NCBI RefSeq assembly: GCF_031127875.1
Contig: NZ_JARXIA010000001.1
Location: forward strand, 895,124 to 959,123
Direction: 5' to 3'
Source: Pelagicoccus sp. SDUM812005
Lineage (GTDB): Bacteria; Verrucomicrobiota; Verrucomicrobiia; Opitutales; Opitutaceae
DNA: 64,000 nt
A program made the translations under genes and the position numbers. The notes below the pieces were generated by a model. That model was not told where the DNA came from and searched no databases. It worked only from the letters and a program-made list of their open reading frames with translations. This document shows positions 1 to 7,764 of the stretch, one piece after another; the stretch's first letter is position 1; every line of letters begins with the position of its first letter.

Positions 1-216
1 GAAACAATCTACCAAGGCCGGGAGGAGCTGTATCAAGCGGGCAAGGGTTCAGCGGTGGGCTTTGCCGCTTTGCTCGACGCTAAGATCCGCCACCAGATGG
101 CAATGGGAGCCGTCCAGACTCTGAAACCTGAGCACTTTCTGGCGGAGGTTTCTGGGAGCGAGGCGAGCGCGCCCGTGAAGCCGCTCCTCGCTGGAGTGGC
201 CGCGGCGACAGAGTGA
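1..216 (+). CDS. C-terminal fragment of an unrecognised protein
   Basis: An open frame runs from the first base to a TGA at 214-216 and encodes the last 71 residues of a protein whose start lies outside the window. The visible part contains a segment around GSAVGFAALLDAKIRHQMAM and an Ala-rich tail. I do not recognise the family. It is convergent with the gene at 284-952. The reading is supported only by the uninterrupted frame and natural-looking composition. Confidence 0.5.
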   Translation, partial: ETIYQGREELYQAGKGSAVGFAALLDAKIRHQMAMGAVQTLKPEHFLAEVSGSEASAPVKPLLAGVAAATE

Positions 217-230
217 TCGATTAATCGATC
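215..230. repeat. 16-bp perfect palindrome at a convergent gene junction
   Basis: GATCGATTAATCGATC is a perfect palindrome that overlaps the stop codon of the upstream partial gene. It is followed by a short TTT. It may form a weak bidirectional terminator or a protein site, but the T-run is too short to call a terminator with confidence. Confidence 0.4.
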
Positions 231-283
231 TTTCCTCACAGGAAGCTGGGCGATCCAGGGGCGCACCTCGAAAGCGGCGTCGA

Positions 284-952
284 CTACGTGGCAGCGTTTT
301 TGAGGAGCTGCTCGATATGTGGCGGCGTGCTGGTATCAGGTGGCATCTGGCCATCGGGAATGGGCGCCGAGTAGCCGCTTTGAGTAGGGACGACGCCGGC
401 CCAGTAAGGCCCGTTGAGGTCGGAGGCGACGTCGTTGGGCGGACCGCTGCGGACTTTAAGCGTGGCCTCCTCGATGCGCAGGGCAGCGATGGCGGTGGCC
501 TTTGACTCGGCTTCGTTGGGCTGGCGGCAATTTTCCCAGCGCCCGGGGATGAGCTTTTCCACGGTGAGGCGAAAGGCTTCCCAGCGTTCCGCTTCGTCGC
601 TGAGCAGGTGTCCGCTGCCGAAGGCGACGACGGAGCGGTAGTTCATGGAGTGGTGCATGGCGGAGCGGGCGGCCACGATGCCGTCGAGGAAGGTGAAGGT
701 GCAGCAGATCGGGTTTCCCGAAGCGATGGCTTGCAGGAGTCGGCTTTGGGTGGAGCCATGGAAATAGAGGGTATCGCCGCTGCGGGCGTGGATGGTTGGG
801 ATCACGAAGGGTTGGCCGTTTGGCAGGCTGAAGCCCACGTGGCAGATGGGAGCGGCATCGATAACGGCGTAGACCGGCTGGCGCTCGAAGGTGACCCGCT
901 TGGGGGCGCGGTTAGGCGTGGAGCGTTCGGTTTTTGCGAAGGGACAGGTCAT
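284..952 (-). CDS. pyridoxamine 5'-phosphate oxidase-fold flavin-binding protein
   Basis: A 222-aa protein of the split-barrel PNPOx-like family. These proteins usually bind FMN or a related flavin and are often annotated as 5-nitroimidazole antibiotic resistance or pyridoxamine oxidase-related. The family pattern is seen in HVGFSLPNGQPFVIPTI, in GDTLYFHGSTQSRLL, and in a central strand where a Ser-rich SMNYRSVVAFG segment precedes the helix. The start is the ATG at 950-952; the frame stays open upstream, but that extension is rich in Arg, His and Pro and looks like the antisense of the neighbouring regulator gene. It is divergent from the MocR-type regulator at 1040, a common arrangement in which the regulator controls the flavoprotein. 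The substrate cannot be read from the sequence. Confidence 0.8.
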   Translation of the reverse strand: MTCPFAKTERSTPNRAPKRVTFERQPVYAVIDAAPICHVGFSLPNGQPFVIPTIHARSGDTLYFHGSTQSRLLQAIASGNPICCTFTFLDGIVAARSAMHHSMNYRSVVAFGSGHLLSDEAERWEAFRLTVEKLIPGRWENCRQPNEAESKATAIAALRIEEATLKVRSGPPNDVASDLNGPYWAGVVPTQSGYSAPIPDGQMPPDTSTPPHIEQLLKNAAT

Positions 953-1011
953 GGGAGATCGGGATGGGTTTGTCGGTTCGAATTTTGATTTCGGGCTGGA
1001 TGATAGCGTAG

Positions 1012-1061
1012 TAGTGGCGTTAGGAATAGATCCACTTTTATGAAAAATAATAAGTCCACTA
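1012..1061 (+). promoter_or_regulatory. candidate operator repeats for the MocR-type regulator
   Basis: In and just after the divergent intergenic region, TAGTGG (1012-1017) is matched by the inverted CCACTA (1056-1061), and TCCACT occurs directly at 1031-1036 and 1055-1060, 24 bp apart. MocR/PdxR regulators are known to bind mixed direct and inverted repeats. The last copy lies inside the regulator's first codons, so autoregulation is possible. The short repeats make this tentative. Confidence 0.3.
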
Positions 1062-2485
1062 GCGTGCCTCGACTCGGTCGCGGCAAGCTGCCCGCGTACC
1101 AGCGGGTTTATGTGGCGTTCCGCGACGCGGTGCGTTCCGGGAAGCTGAAGGCGGGGCAGCAGGTGCCGTCCAGCCGGGAGTTGGCTTTGCGGTATGGGGT
1201 GGCGCGGATCACGGTGACGCAGGCCTACGAGCAATTGATCGCGGAGGGTTATCTGGAAACGCGTCGCGGCGCGGGGACCTTCGTGGCGGCGGAGTTGCCC
1301 GAGCGCTTTTTTCGGGCGCAAGGAGTTGCAGAGGCTAGCGGCAAGGAAGGGAAACGCGAAGGCGGCGCGGGCGCTCGGTACGTGGAGCAGCCTCCGTTCT
1401 TGTCGGGGAGCGCGGATTTGCAGGCCTTTCCGATGGAGCTATGGCTAAAGCTCTACGCGAAGCAGTTGCGAGGTTCGCCGTATGCGCTCAACAACTACGG
1501 ACATGGGGAAGGCGGATATGCGGGCTTGCGGGAAGCGATTGCCGCCCACCTGAGCACGCAGCGTGGGGTGCGTTGCGAAGCGGGACAGATTTTAATTTTG
1601 AGCGGTAGCCAGCCGGGAATCGAGCTGGTGGCGAGGGCTTTGGTGAAGCCCGGCGATGCGGTGGCCCTGGAGAACCCGAGCTATGGCGGGATCACGAGTT
1701 CCTTTCGCCTAAACGGGGCGCAGATCTGTCCGTTGCCGGTGGACGAGCTGGGGATGCGGGTGGACGCCCTTGAGGCTTTGCGGGATTGTCCGCGTTTGGT
1801 GGTGGCCACCCCGGCACGGCAGTTCCCTCTGGGAGTGGCGATGCCGGTGGGGCGTCAAGCGGCTTTGCTGGAGTGGGCCGAAAAGACTGGGGCCTGGATC
1901 TTGGAGGACGACTACGACAGCGAGTTTCGCTTTCGTGGGAAGCCCTTGCCGGCGATGCAGGGGCTATCGGCTAGCGAGCGTATTTTGTATTTGGGTACGT
2001 TTACGCGATCGATGTTTCCGGACCTTAGGATTGGGTACTTGGTGGTGCCGAAGGCGGTGTATCCTGATTTTCTAGCGCTTTGGAAAGCGGGCGCGATGAA
2101 TCCGCCGGTTTCTCTGCAGGCGACGCTGGCGGATTTTATGCGCGAATGCCACTACGCGCGTCACCTGCGAAAGATGCGCAAGCTCTACGAGAAGCGCAGC
2201 CGATGGTTGGCTGGGCGTGTGGAGGAGCTCTTGGGCGATTGGTTCGAGCTCGGTGTCACGGACGGCGGCATGCATTTCGTCGGCTTTTACCGGAAGCCCG
2301 TCGACGCGCGGCGCTTGGCCGAGGAAGGCCGGAGGCGAGGTTATGTTTTCATGTCGATTTCGAGCTACGGACCGGCGCCGCTAGAGCGTGACGGGATGAT
2401 GTTCGGTTTTTCCTCGTTCAGCGAAGAGAAGATGGGAGCGGCCCTGAAGGGCCTACGTGAGGCGCTTGAGAGGGCGGGGCGATAG
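1040..2485 (+). CDS. MocR/PdxR-family regulator (GntR HTH plus aminotransferase-like domain)
   Basis: This 481-aa protein has an N-terminal GntR winged helix (about residues 10-80, with SRELALRYGVARITVTQAYE) and a C-terminal fold-type I aminotransferase domain (about 115-478). The conserved LILSGSQPGIELVARAL, DDYDSEFRF and FPLGVAMP segments are present. Members sense pyridoxal phosphate or its aldimines and control vitamin B6, GABA or amine genes. The usual PLP-anchoring lysine in the motif GTFSK is replaced here: the sequence reads GTFTRSMFPDLRIGY, with Arg at that position. The protein may therefore bind PLP non-covalently or sense something else. It is divergent from the PNPOx-like gene, its likely target. 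Confidence 0.88.
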   Translation: MKNNKSTSVPRLGRGKLPAYQRVYVAFRDAVRSGKLKAGQQVPSSRELALRYGVARITVTQAYEQLIAEGYLETRRGAGTFVAAELPERFFRAQGVAEASGKEGKREGGAGARYVEQPPFLSGSADLQAFPMELWLKLYAKQLRGSPYALNNYGHGEGGYAGLREAIAAHLSTQRGVRCEAGQILILSGSQPGIELVARALVKPGDAVALENPSYGGITSSFRLNGAQICPLPVDELGMRVDALEALRDCPRLVVATPARQFPLGVAMPVGRQAALLEWAEKTGAWILEDDYDSEFRFRGKPLPAMQGLSASERILYLGTFTRSMFPDLRIGYLVVPKAVYPDFLALWKAGAMNPPVSLQATLADFMRECHYARHLRKMRKLYEKRSRWLAGRVEELLGDWFELGVTDGGMHFVGFYRKPVDARRLAEEGRRRGYVFMSISSYGPAPLERDGMMFGFSSFSEEKMGAALKGLREALERAGR

Positions 2486-2538
2486 GTCGCCGTTTGTGGC
2501 GGGCCCGTACTATTTAGGCATACGGTCCGTGTGAATTT

Positions 2539-2886
2539 CTAGATGGGAGGTGCGAGGTCGTACTCGGCTGTGTTGCGCTTGACGCGGCAAGTATCGAGGT
2601 AGTCGGCGTCCTCTTGGTGCTCCTTGCCTAGGACGTAAGGGAGGGACTGCAGGGTGCGGTAGTGGGCTAGGTTTTTGTCGGCTCGATAGCCTTCGGCGTA
2701 GAGTAAGATGGCACAGAGTTTGAGAGCTGCGTTATAGGCGATGCCAAATTGCCAATCGCTTGAGAGTCGGGCCGTTTGGGCATCCTTTAAATCACGCTCG
2801 GCGATTTCCCACAGCTCCTTGATCTGCAAGGGCGTCGTGTTGTGGAGCTTGAGCCACCCGTTTTTATGCCATTGCTGCAAGCTCAT
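2539..2886 (-). CDS. HEPN-domain protein, probable toxin of an MNT/HEPN pair
   Basis: A 115-aa helical protein with a HEPN-type C-terminal motif, CRVKRNTAEYD. It carries Arg-Asn and a Tyr where the RNase signature of HEPN toxins normally has R-x4-H. Proteins of this kind pair with MNT-type minimal nucleotidyltransferases in type VII toxin-antitoxin modules, where the HEPN partner is an RNase and the MNT protein AMPylates it. The start overlaps the end of the MNT gene by 23 nt, so the two are translationally coupled. Whether this copy is an active RNase cannot be told because the histidine position is Tyr. Confidence 0.75.
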   Translation of the reverse strand: MSLQQWHKNGWLKLHNTTPLQIKELWEIAERDLKDAQTARLSSDWQFGIAYNAALKLCAILLYAEGYRADKNLAHYRTLQSLPYVLGKEHQEDADYLDTCRVKRNTAEYDLAPPI

Positions 2887-3448
2887 CGTCGCTGCCCTTG
2901 ACCCAGAGTTTTGGAGCGTTCAGCACACTCTCGATGAACGCATCTCCACTGCTCGCTTTCTCGGAAAAACTCTTGGCGGAGATGGTGTAGGGATTGATTT
3001 CGCGTCCTAAGGATTCGGATACGGGCCTTAATTTCGGTGTGAGTTTTCGAAGGCCGACATTACCAATCGCAAAAAAGTCGATATCACTGTTCGCCTTGGC
3101 TTCACCGCGGGCTGTCGAACCGAACACGAATGCGAGTTCGATACCTGCCATTTCTTTGATTGCTTCGGAGAGTTGGTCCGCGAGTCCGCTGGTCTTTTCG
3201 ACGATGCCACGTAGCTCTGGATAGATGGGATGGGATTCGTTGGCTCGGAAGTAAAGTCGGTTGCCGTCGCGACGGGACGTGATCAGTTCCAGCTCTTCGA
3301 GTCGTTGCACTTCTTTCTGCAGAGCTCCTACAGCCATTCCGCTCTGTCGAGCGAGGTCCCGAAGGTGGAGTTTTTTGTCAGGATCTACGAGCAAAAGGCG
3401 AAAGATCTCCGCCCGGGCTTTGGGGAAAAATGAGTGTAGAGTCGCCAT
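2864..3448 (-). CDS. winged-helix plus MNT nucleotidyltransferase, probable antitoxin and autoregulator
   Basis: The 194-aa protein has an N-terminal winged helix (about 10-75, with LHLRDLARQSGMAVGALQKEV) and a minimal nucleotidyltransferase domain. The catalytic signature is G110-S111 followed by D122 and D124 (FGSTARGEAKANSDIDFF), so the active site looks intact. In MNT/HEPN modules this enzyme modifies and neutralises the HEPN toxin. The fused DNA-binding domain and the two 19-bp palindromes directly upstream (3452-3491) suggest that it also represses its own operon. The HEPN gene follows with a 23-nt overlap. Confidence 0.85.
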   Translation of the reverse strand: MATLHSFFPKARAEIFRLLLVDPDKKLHLRDLARQSGMAVGALQKEVQRLEELELITSRRDGNRLYFRANESHPIYPELRGIVEKTSGLADQLSEAIKEMAGIELAFVFGSTARGEAKANSDIDFFAIGNVGLRKLTPKLRPVSESLGREINPYTISAKSFSEKASSGDAFIESVLNAPKLWVKGSDDELAAMA

Positions 3449-3451
3449 GAA

Positions 3452-3491
3452 TGTACGAAAAATAAGTACAGATGTACTGAATTATAGTACA
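3452..3491 (-). promoter_or_regulatory. tandem 19-bp palindromic operators of the MNT/HEPN operon
   Basis: Two sites of the form TGTAC-N9-GTACA lie at 3452-3470 and 3473-3491, with centres 21 bp apart (two helical turns). They sit 3 nt upstream of the MNT start codon. The inner halves also form AGTACAGATGTACT. Position and spacing fit cooperative binding of a dimeric winged-helix repressor, probably the MNT protein itself. Confidence 0.65.
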
Positions 3492-3526
3492 AATTGGATT
3501 CTTAAGTTTGTCGATTTAGTGAGGTT

Positions 3527-4648
3527 TTAGCTCCGTAGTCTTTGCTTGGCTGTTTGCAGGTGAGGGGTGATAGCCTTTCCCAAGAGTTGGATGTGTTCAC
3601 TGATCCATAGGATCATCTCGGGCCAACTATCGCGGTTGTATCCATCGAACGGGTTACGGTAGATTATTCGAGAGGACTTTGCTTCGTCCATTCGGTGCCA
3701 CTCTAAGCACGCTCCGAAATCCTCTTCGATCGACTCGCGTTTGCTTGATAGGAAATCAAAGACGGCTTTGTTCTCTTCCTGGCTAGCTCGAGTTAGATTT
3801 ACTTGAACCCGGGCTTCTGTCTTTGAAAAAATCACGCCCAAAGTTACGTTGGCCACTCCAGAACCGACGTTTAGCCAGTGGTCCTTTGTGGGGTTCACGT
3901 TCCCAAAACGAGGAATGCCCTGCTTTTCAAATTCATCGAGCATAACCCTCCAGAAATCCAATCGGAGGATATGGCGGTTCGCTTTCACCCTTTCAGTAGT
4001 TTGCTGCTCTTTTTCCTTTTCCGAGATACCGATCATGAAGTCGGCTGATTCAGGGGTAGGTATGATTTGTTCGAGTTTGAGATAAAGCTGGTCGCCGTGT
4101 TGGTAAGGTGTAGCTTTAAAACACTGTACGCTTACGCCCTTCTGCAGAAGCCAAAGAACAGTAGACGTCACTTCGCGTCGAAATTTTGCGGATACAAGGA
4201 TGAGGCGTTGGTCACTGCCAGGGTTGAGCGTTACGTCAGACAAGTCTTCCGTATCCAAAAACTCGCAGATTAGTTCTTTGGCGTCTCCAAAACCTTGATA
4301 CTTGTTTAGGTAGCTCTGGAAAATATCGATGACTTGGCTGGTCTTCAAGGACGAGCAGTAGGAAGCGTATTTGAGGGCCTGCCAGACGACGTCTCGGCCT
4401 GAGTCATCAAGTTTGTTCTCGATTACAACTATCTTTCCGTTCTTGTCTAGGGCCAGAAGGTCCAGTCGCTCCCGGGTTTCATCGAAGCCGTCGAACTCCT
4501 TCTGAATAATGAGCAGTTCCTCTCCGAGGGATGAAGGGCACTTGGAAATCCATTCCTGCAAGTGTCCGCGTTCGGTGAATCCCAGCTCGCCGAATCGCTT
4601 TTCTTCGAGCTGTACGATATTGTTGGAATGGGAATCGATACGGTACAT
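3527..4648 (-). CDS. PD-(D/E)XK nuclease-like protein with C-terminal DUF4268 domain
   Basis: A 373-aa protein with two parts. Residues about 40-180 look like a DUF91/NucS-type restriction-endonuclease fold with a D63...E77-x-K79 core (RLDLLALDKNGKIVVIENK) and a following Gln90. Residues about 225-365 match the DUF4268 type (HILRLDFWRVMLDEF, with a WPEMILWISEH helix near the end). Such proteins occur in restriction and defence neighbourhoods. The start is 3 nt after the stop of the membrane-anchored protein gene, making it the third gene of the OLD operon. DNA cleavage is inferred from the motif only. Confidence 0.75.
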   Translation of the reverse strand: MYRIDSHSNNIVQLEEKRFGELGFTERGHLQEWISKCPSSLGEELLIIQKEFDGFDETRERLDLLALDKNGKIVVIENKLDDSGRDVVWQALKYASYCSSLKTSQVIDIFQSYLNKYQGFGDAKELICEFLDTEDLSDVTLNPGSDQRLILVSAKFRREVTSTVLWLLQKGVSVQCFKATPYQHGDQLYLKLEQIIPTPESADFMIGISEKEKEQQTTERVKANRHILRLDFWRVMLDEFEKQGIPRFGNVNPTKDHWLNVGSGVANVTLGVIFSKTEARVQVNLTRASQEENKAVFDFLSSKRESIEEDFGACLEWHRMDEAKSSRIIYRNPFDGYNRDSWPEMILWISEHIQLLGKAITPHLQTAKQRLRS

Positions 4649-4651
4649 GGT

Positions 4652-5443
4652 TTAGGTCGTTGGAACTATTGATGGGGTTGGAGCTGATTCGAAGGAAGTG
4701 GATTGAGTCGAGACTAACTCCTGCATGAATTCGTTCAAATTGGCTTCGTAGGCGTCCATTTGCTTTTGCAATTCAGATTCTCCGACTTTATCGGCCTTTT
4801 TGATCCTCCTCAGTGTGAAACAACTGATTTTGGCGAACATCAAATAGCTGACTTTGCGGGCTGTCGTTTTTATTCGTGCTTCGAGAAGCTTGTTTGCATC
4901 GTCGCTTTGCATGGCGGTGCCTTTGAATAGCCGTTCCGTCGTGCCATCATCTAGTTCAGTGAATGAACTGCGAACCAATGATAAAAGCTGTTGATGAATC
5001 TTGGCTATGTTTTCGATTCCGCGTAGCTGAAATGCCAATACAGGAAAGTCTTTGGAGAGTTCCTCTAAGTCGGAGTGATACGATTCGACGGGGTAGTTGA
5101 ACTGAATCGATGCGAGCCCTGACATTTCCGAAATAATCGGTTCGATCTGTTTGAGGACTTCACTCACCTCCTCATCGTTCGCTTGTGGGAAGTGTTTTGT
5201 AGTCAATCTTCTCAGCAGGGAAGATATTCTGCTGCGTAAGGTACGATCGAAATCGCTGAGCTCCTTTTGACACCAATAGAGATTTAGGAGATGGCAAAGG
5301 ACTTTGCGGAGAGTTCTCTTTCGGTTGTATTTTTCTTTCCAGAGGTAGGCGGACGTGCCAAGCGAAACGGTCGAAAGAGTCGTGAATAGAATAGACGCCA
5401 GAGCGGTGTTAGTTTTGTAGAAATTCAGAAGAGATTCGAGCAT
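4652..5443 (-). CDS. membrane-anchored helical protein of the OLD operon
   Basis: A 263-aa protein without a family I recognise. One hydrophobic segment (about residues 13-34, TALASILFTTLSTVSLGTSA) is followed by a basic stretch, so the rest probably lies in the cytoplasm. The remainder is charged and predicted helical, with possible coiled-coil stretches, and ends in a Ser/Thr/Pro tail. It starts 1 nt after the OLD gene stops and ends 3 nt before the nuclease-like gene starts, so the three are almost certainly co-translated. A membrane anchor or effector for the OLD complex is a reasonable guess, but nothing in the sequence proves it. Confidence 0.7.
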   Translation of the reverse strand: MLESLLNFYKTNTALASILFTTLSTVSLGTSAYLWKEKYNRKRTLRKVLCHLLNLYWCQKELSDFDRTLRSRISSLLRRLTTKHFPQANDEEVSEVLKQIEPIISEMSGLASIQFNYPVESYHSDLEELSKDFPVLAFQLRGIENIAKIHQQLLSLVRSSFTELDDGTTERLFKGTAMQSDDANKLLEARIKTTARKVSYLMFAKISCFTLRRIKKADKVGESELQKQMDAYEANLNEFMQELVSTQSTSFESAPTPSIVPTT

Positions 5444-5444
5444 C

Positions 5445-7373
5445 TTAAGCAGGCAGTTGAATTTGGGTGGCTGCTCTGATAATTGACTTGCAGAGATTTT
5501 CGAGTGTGGGCGAGCGATGGCCAGATTCAGATGCGATGGTTAACCATTCGCTGATGAACATAGAGTTTTTCGCTATTTGTCCTGCTCCCCCGCATCTCCG
5601 TCGGGCTTCCTGCATATGTTTGCAAAGGTCCTGTCTCGAAAAGTCAGCTTCCACTGATTTTCCCATGTTTACTGGCCATGCTTTGCAGTTGGCGGATAGG
5701 TAACCGTCTGTAGGAAAAGCGTCTACAGTGCTATGGCCGACGAGACTGAACAGGATGAGGTTGTCCAGTTTTTGTTTTTCTCGATTTTTACCTATTTGAT
5801 TTGAGTCGCAGTCAAAGATTAAGAAGAAAGGAATACCTAGTTTGTTTGCTATGGCTACGGGATGTATGAGGTGATTTTTGCCATTCGTTGGAATCAAATG
5901 GCAACCGGATGCGTGAAAGTCGTCCCAGAGATCGAAGATATGCAGCGCCGTTGTTATGAAAGCGACGTCCTCCAGCCCCTCGACGAAAACGGGAAACCGG
6001 CAGAAGAACATTTCATTTAGATGGGGAAGCAGCGACTGATTGATTTTTACCCTGAGACCTGATGGATTGTAGATCTCTCTATGCTGACGATGCTTGTTTA
6101 AGTAGTTGCTTATATCGTTGCTGGATGAATATGAAGGCTTGGATTGTCCTGTGCGTAGATCCTTGTGAAGTAGCCGGACATTTTCAAAATCTTTTCCTTT
6201 GACGAAATGCGGACTATGGGTGGTCACTAGGACCTGCGAATTTGTTTCGACCAAATTAGTGAACACCTCGGATAGTCGTCGAATCTGTGGAGGATGCTGG
6301 TAGAGCTCAGGCTCTTCGCATGCGAAGATGAGTGTAGGCTGATTGTCTGACTCCACGTTTGCGACCTCGATGAGAAGAGCGAGTAGGTAAGATCGTTGAA
6401 GCCCATGCCCCATTCTCGATAGCTTGCCGGAGAATTTGCCCTCACCTGTGTAAACTCCTGCGCTGGGGTCCTGTACTTGAACTGATTTGGCAGAGTCCGT
6501 TAGCCATTCCAGGTTTAATGTGGTGTTTTGATGTGACCAAGCAGCGAGACGATTCTGCAAATTGCGACTTACGTCATCCAGTGCCGATTGATTTTCATTC
6601 AGCAGTTTTCTGTAGGCGATCAGGGTATCGGTTTTCAGTTCCTCTAGTTTTTCTCCAAAATTGGTCTTCTGCCGTACCGTTCTGGCGAGTAGTTGACCAA
6701 GCGCCGACTTCTTTGATTCCTCTCCTTCCTCCTGCGCTTCTTTGACGGCGGGAACGTAAACCCATTGCACAAATCGATTTAGTTTTCCCGAATTAGCCCC
6801 ATAAAATTCATCTTCACTTTGAAGCTCCTCGCATTGCCCGCGGTGAGTAGCCTCGTAATCTCGAAGGGCTTGCTCCATATCTACCTTCGATGTTGCGGTA
6901 GCTATTCCATCGAACTCAGTTCTAAGCTGTTTGAAGATCTCTTTGAGTTCCTTTGCAGGGCTTGAAGACTTTGAAAAATATCTTTCGGCAAAGGCACGCA
7001 TACCTAGTCGGCTGCCACATTGCTTCACTTTTGCTTCGTTTTTATCCGTATCCCAGACAGCTTCGGTAGAGACGATTAACTCGTTCTGGCGGACGTAATG
7101 ATTTAACTCTTCGCTCTCTTCTTTCGAAAGATCCCTGAAGGTAACAGTTATGCGAATCGGATTCTCTCCGTTTTTATTGTGGAAGTCTTCCAAATCGAGT
7201 TGCTTTACGCTGGGTAGTGAAGAAGTTGGATTCTGGAAAAAGAGGTTTAGAGCTGAGAGTACATTTGATTTACCCGCTCCGTTTGGACCAACGAAACAAG
7301 TATAATTATCGAGGGGAATCGTTTCGTCGCTATACGAGCGGAAGTTCTGGATTCTGACCGATGATAGTTTCAT
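5445..7373 (-). CDS. OLD-family ATP-dependent endonuclease (SMC-like ATPase plus TOPRIM)
   Basis: A 642-aa overcoming-lysogenization-defect family protein. The ABC/SMC-like ATPase is complete: Walker A GPNGAGKS (29-36), signature GHGLQRSYLL (322-331), Walker B LIFACEEPE (348-356) and switch His386 in TTHSPHF. The C-terminal TOPRIM domain keeps E465 in VEGLED, N-G-K around 497-499 and D521-x-D523 in IFDCDSN, so metal-dependent nicking or cleavage is expected. Family members include phage P2 Old and the GajA subunit of Gabija. Here the partners are a membrane protein and a PD-(D/E)XK protein instead of a UvrD-like helicase. It is the first gene of the operon and visibly AT-richer than the flanking core genes. 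Confidence 0.88.
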   Translation of the reverse strand: MKLSSVRIQNFRSYSDETIPLDNYTCFVGPNGAGKSNVLSALNLFFQNPTSSLPSVKQLDLEDFHNKNGENPIRITVTFRDLSKEESEELNHYVRQNELIVSTEAVWDTDKNEAKVKQCGSRLGMRAFAERYFSKSSSPAKELKEIFKQLRTEFDGIATATSKVDMEQALRDYEATHRGQCEELQSEDEFYGANSGKLNRFVQWVYVPAVKEAQEEGEESKKSALGQLLARTVRQKTNFGEKLEELKTDTLIAYRKLLNENQSALDDVSRNLQNRLAAWSHQNTTLNLEWLTDSAKSVQVQDPSAGVYTGEGKFSGKLSRMGHGLQRSYLLALLIEVANVESDNQPTLIFACEEPELYQHPPQIRRLSEVFTNLVETNSQVLVTTHSPHFVKGKDFENVRLLHKDLRTGQSKPSYSSSNDISNYLNKHRQHREIYNPSGLRVKINQSLLPHLNEMFFCRFPVFVEGLEDVAFITTALHIFDLWDDFHASGCHLIPTNGKNHLIHPVAIANKLGIPFFLIFDCDSNQIGKNREKQKLDNLILFSLVGHSTVDAFPTDGYLSANCKAWPVNMGKSVEADFSRQDLCKHMQEARRRCGGAGQIAKNSMFISEWLTIASESGHRSPTLENLCKSIIRAATQIQLPA

Positions 7374-7764
7374 CTACTTACTGTATTCAGATTTCAAATT
7401 ATCTTGTGATGGCAGGGAATACTCAGCATTGGAGCAAATGACATCATGTTGACTGAGTATTTTTGTTCGCAGATTGGAGCTGCTCCTTGATTCTATTGGT
7501 GGAATTAATGGTGAACCTGACCTTGTACTACAATGGTAAAAATACTGATCCAGTCGATAGTGATGGGATCTTGCAGCGTAGGGTCTAATCCATCTCATCT
7601 CTACCTAACCCGCCTTTATCTGCAGTATGTGGGCAGCTGTAGTTGAACGGTAACTCGGGGCGAATCATTACACCTAGTTGGAAGTGGTCGGGGCCTGTGC
7701 ATTCGTATGAGAGCGAATAGAGCCGTGAGCTGGCGGTTGATCAGTTCTCTCTTAGTTAGCCTAC
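7374..7764. other. intergenic region upstream of the OLD operon
   Basis: About 390 bp without a convincing gene. The left 230 bp are AT-rich and must hold the promoter of the OLD operon on the minus strand. A 74-codon minus-strand frame ends directly against the OLD start codon, but its Ser-rich content does not look like a protein. The right part returns to the higher GC of the core genome, placing the island edge near 7600-7620. No direct repeats marking an attachment site were seen. Confidence 0.5.

Noticed and set aside
953..1321. Upstream extension of the PNPOx-like gene by 123 codons
   Set aside because: The extension is Arg/His/Pro-rich, is antisense to the MocR gene and does not resemble the family N-terminus; an internal ATG at 950-952 fits.
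7374..7598. 74-codon frame ending exactly at the OLD start codon
   Set aside because: Low-complexity Ser-rich content, no start signal and no family; more likely leader DNA.
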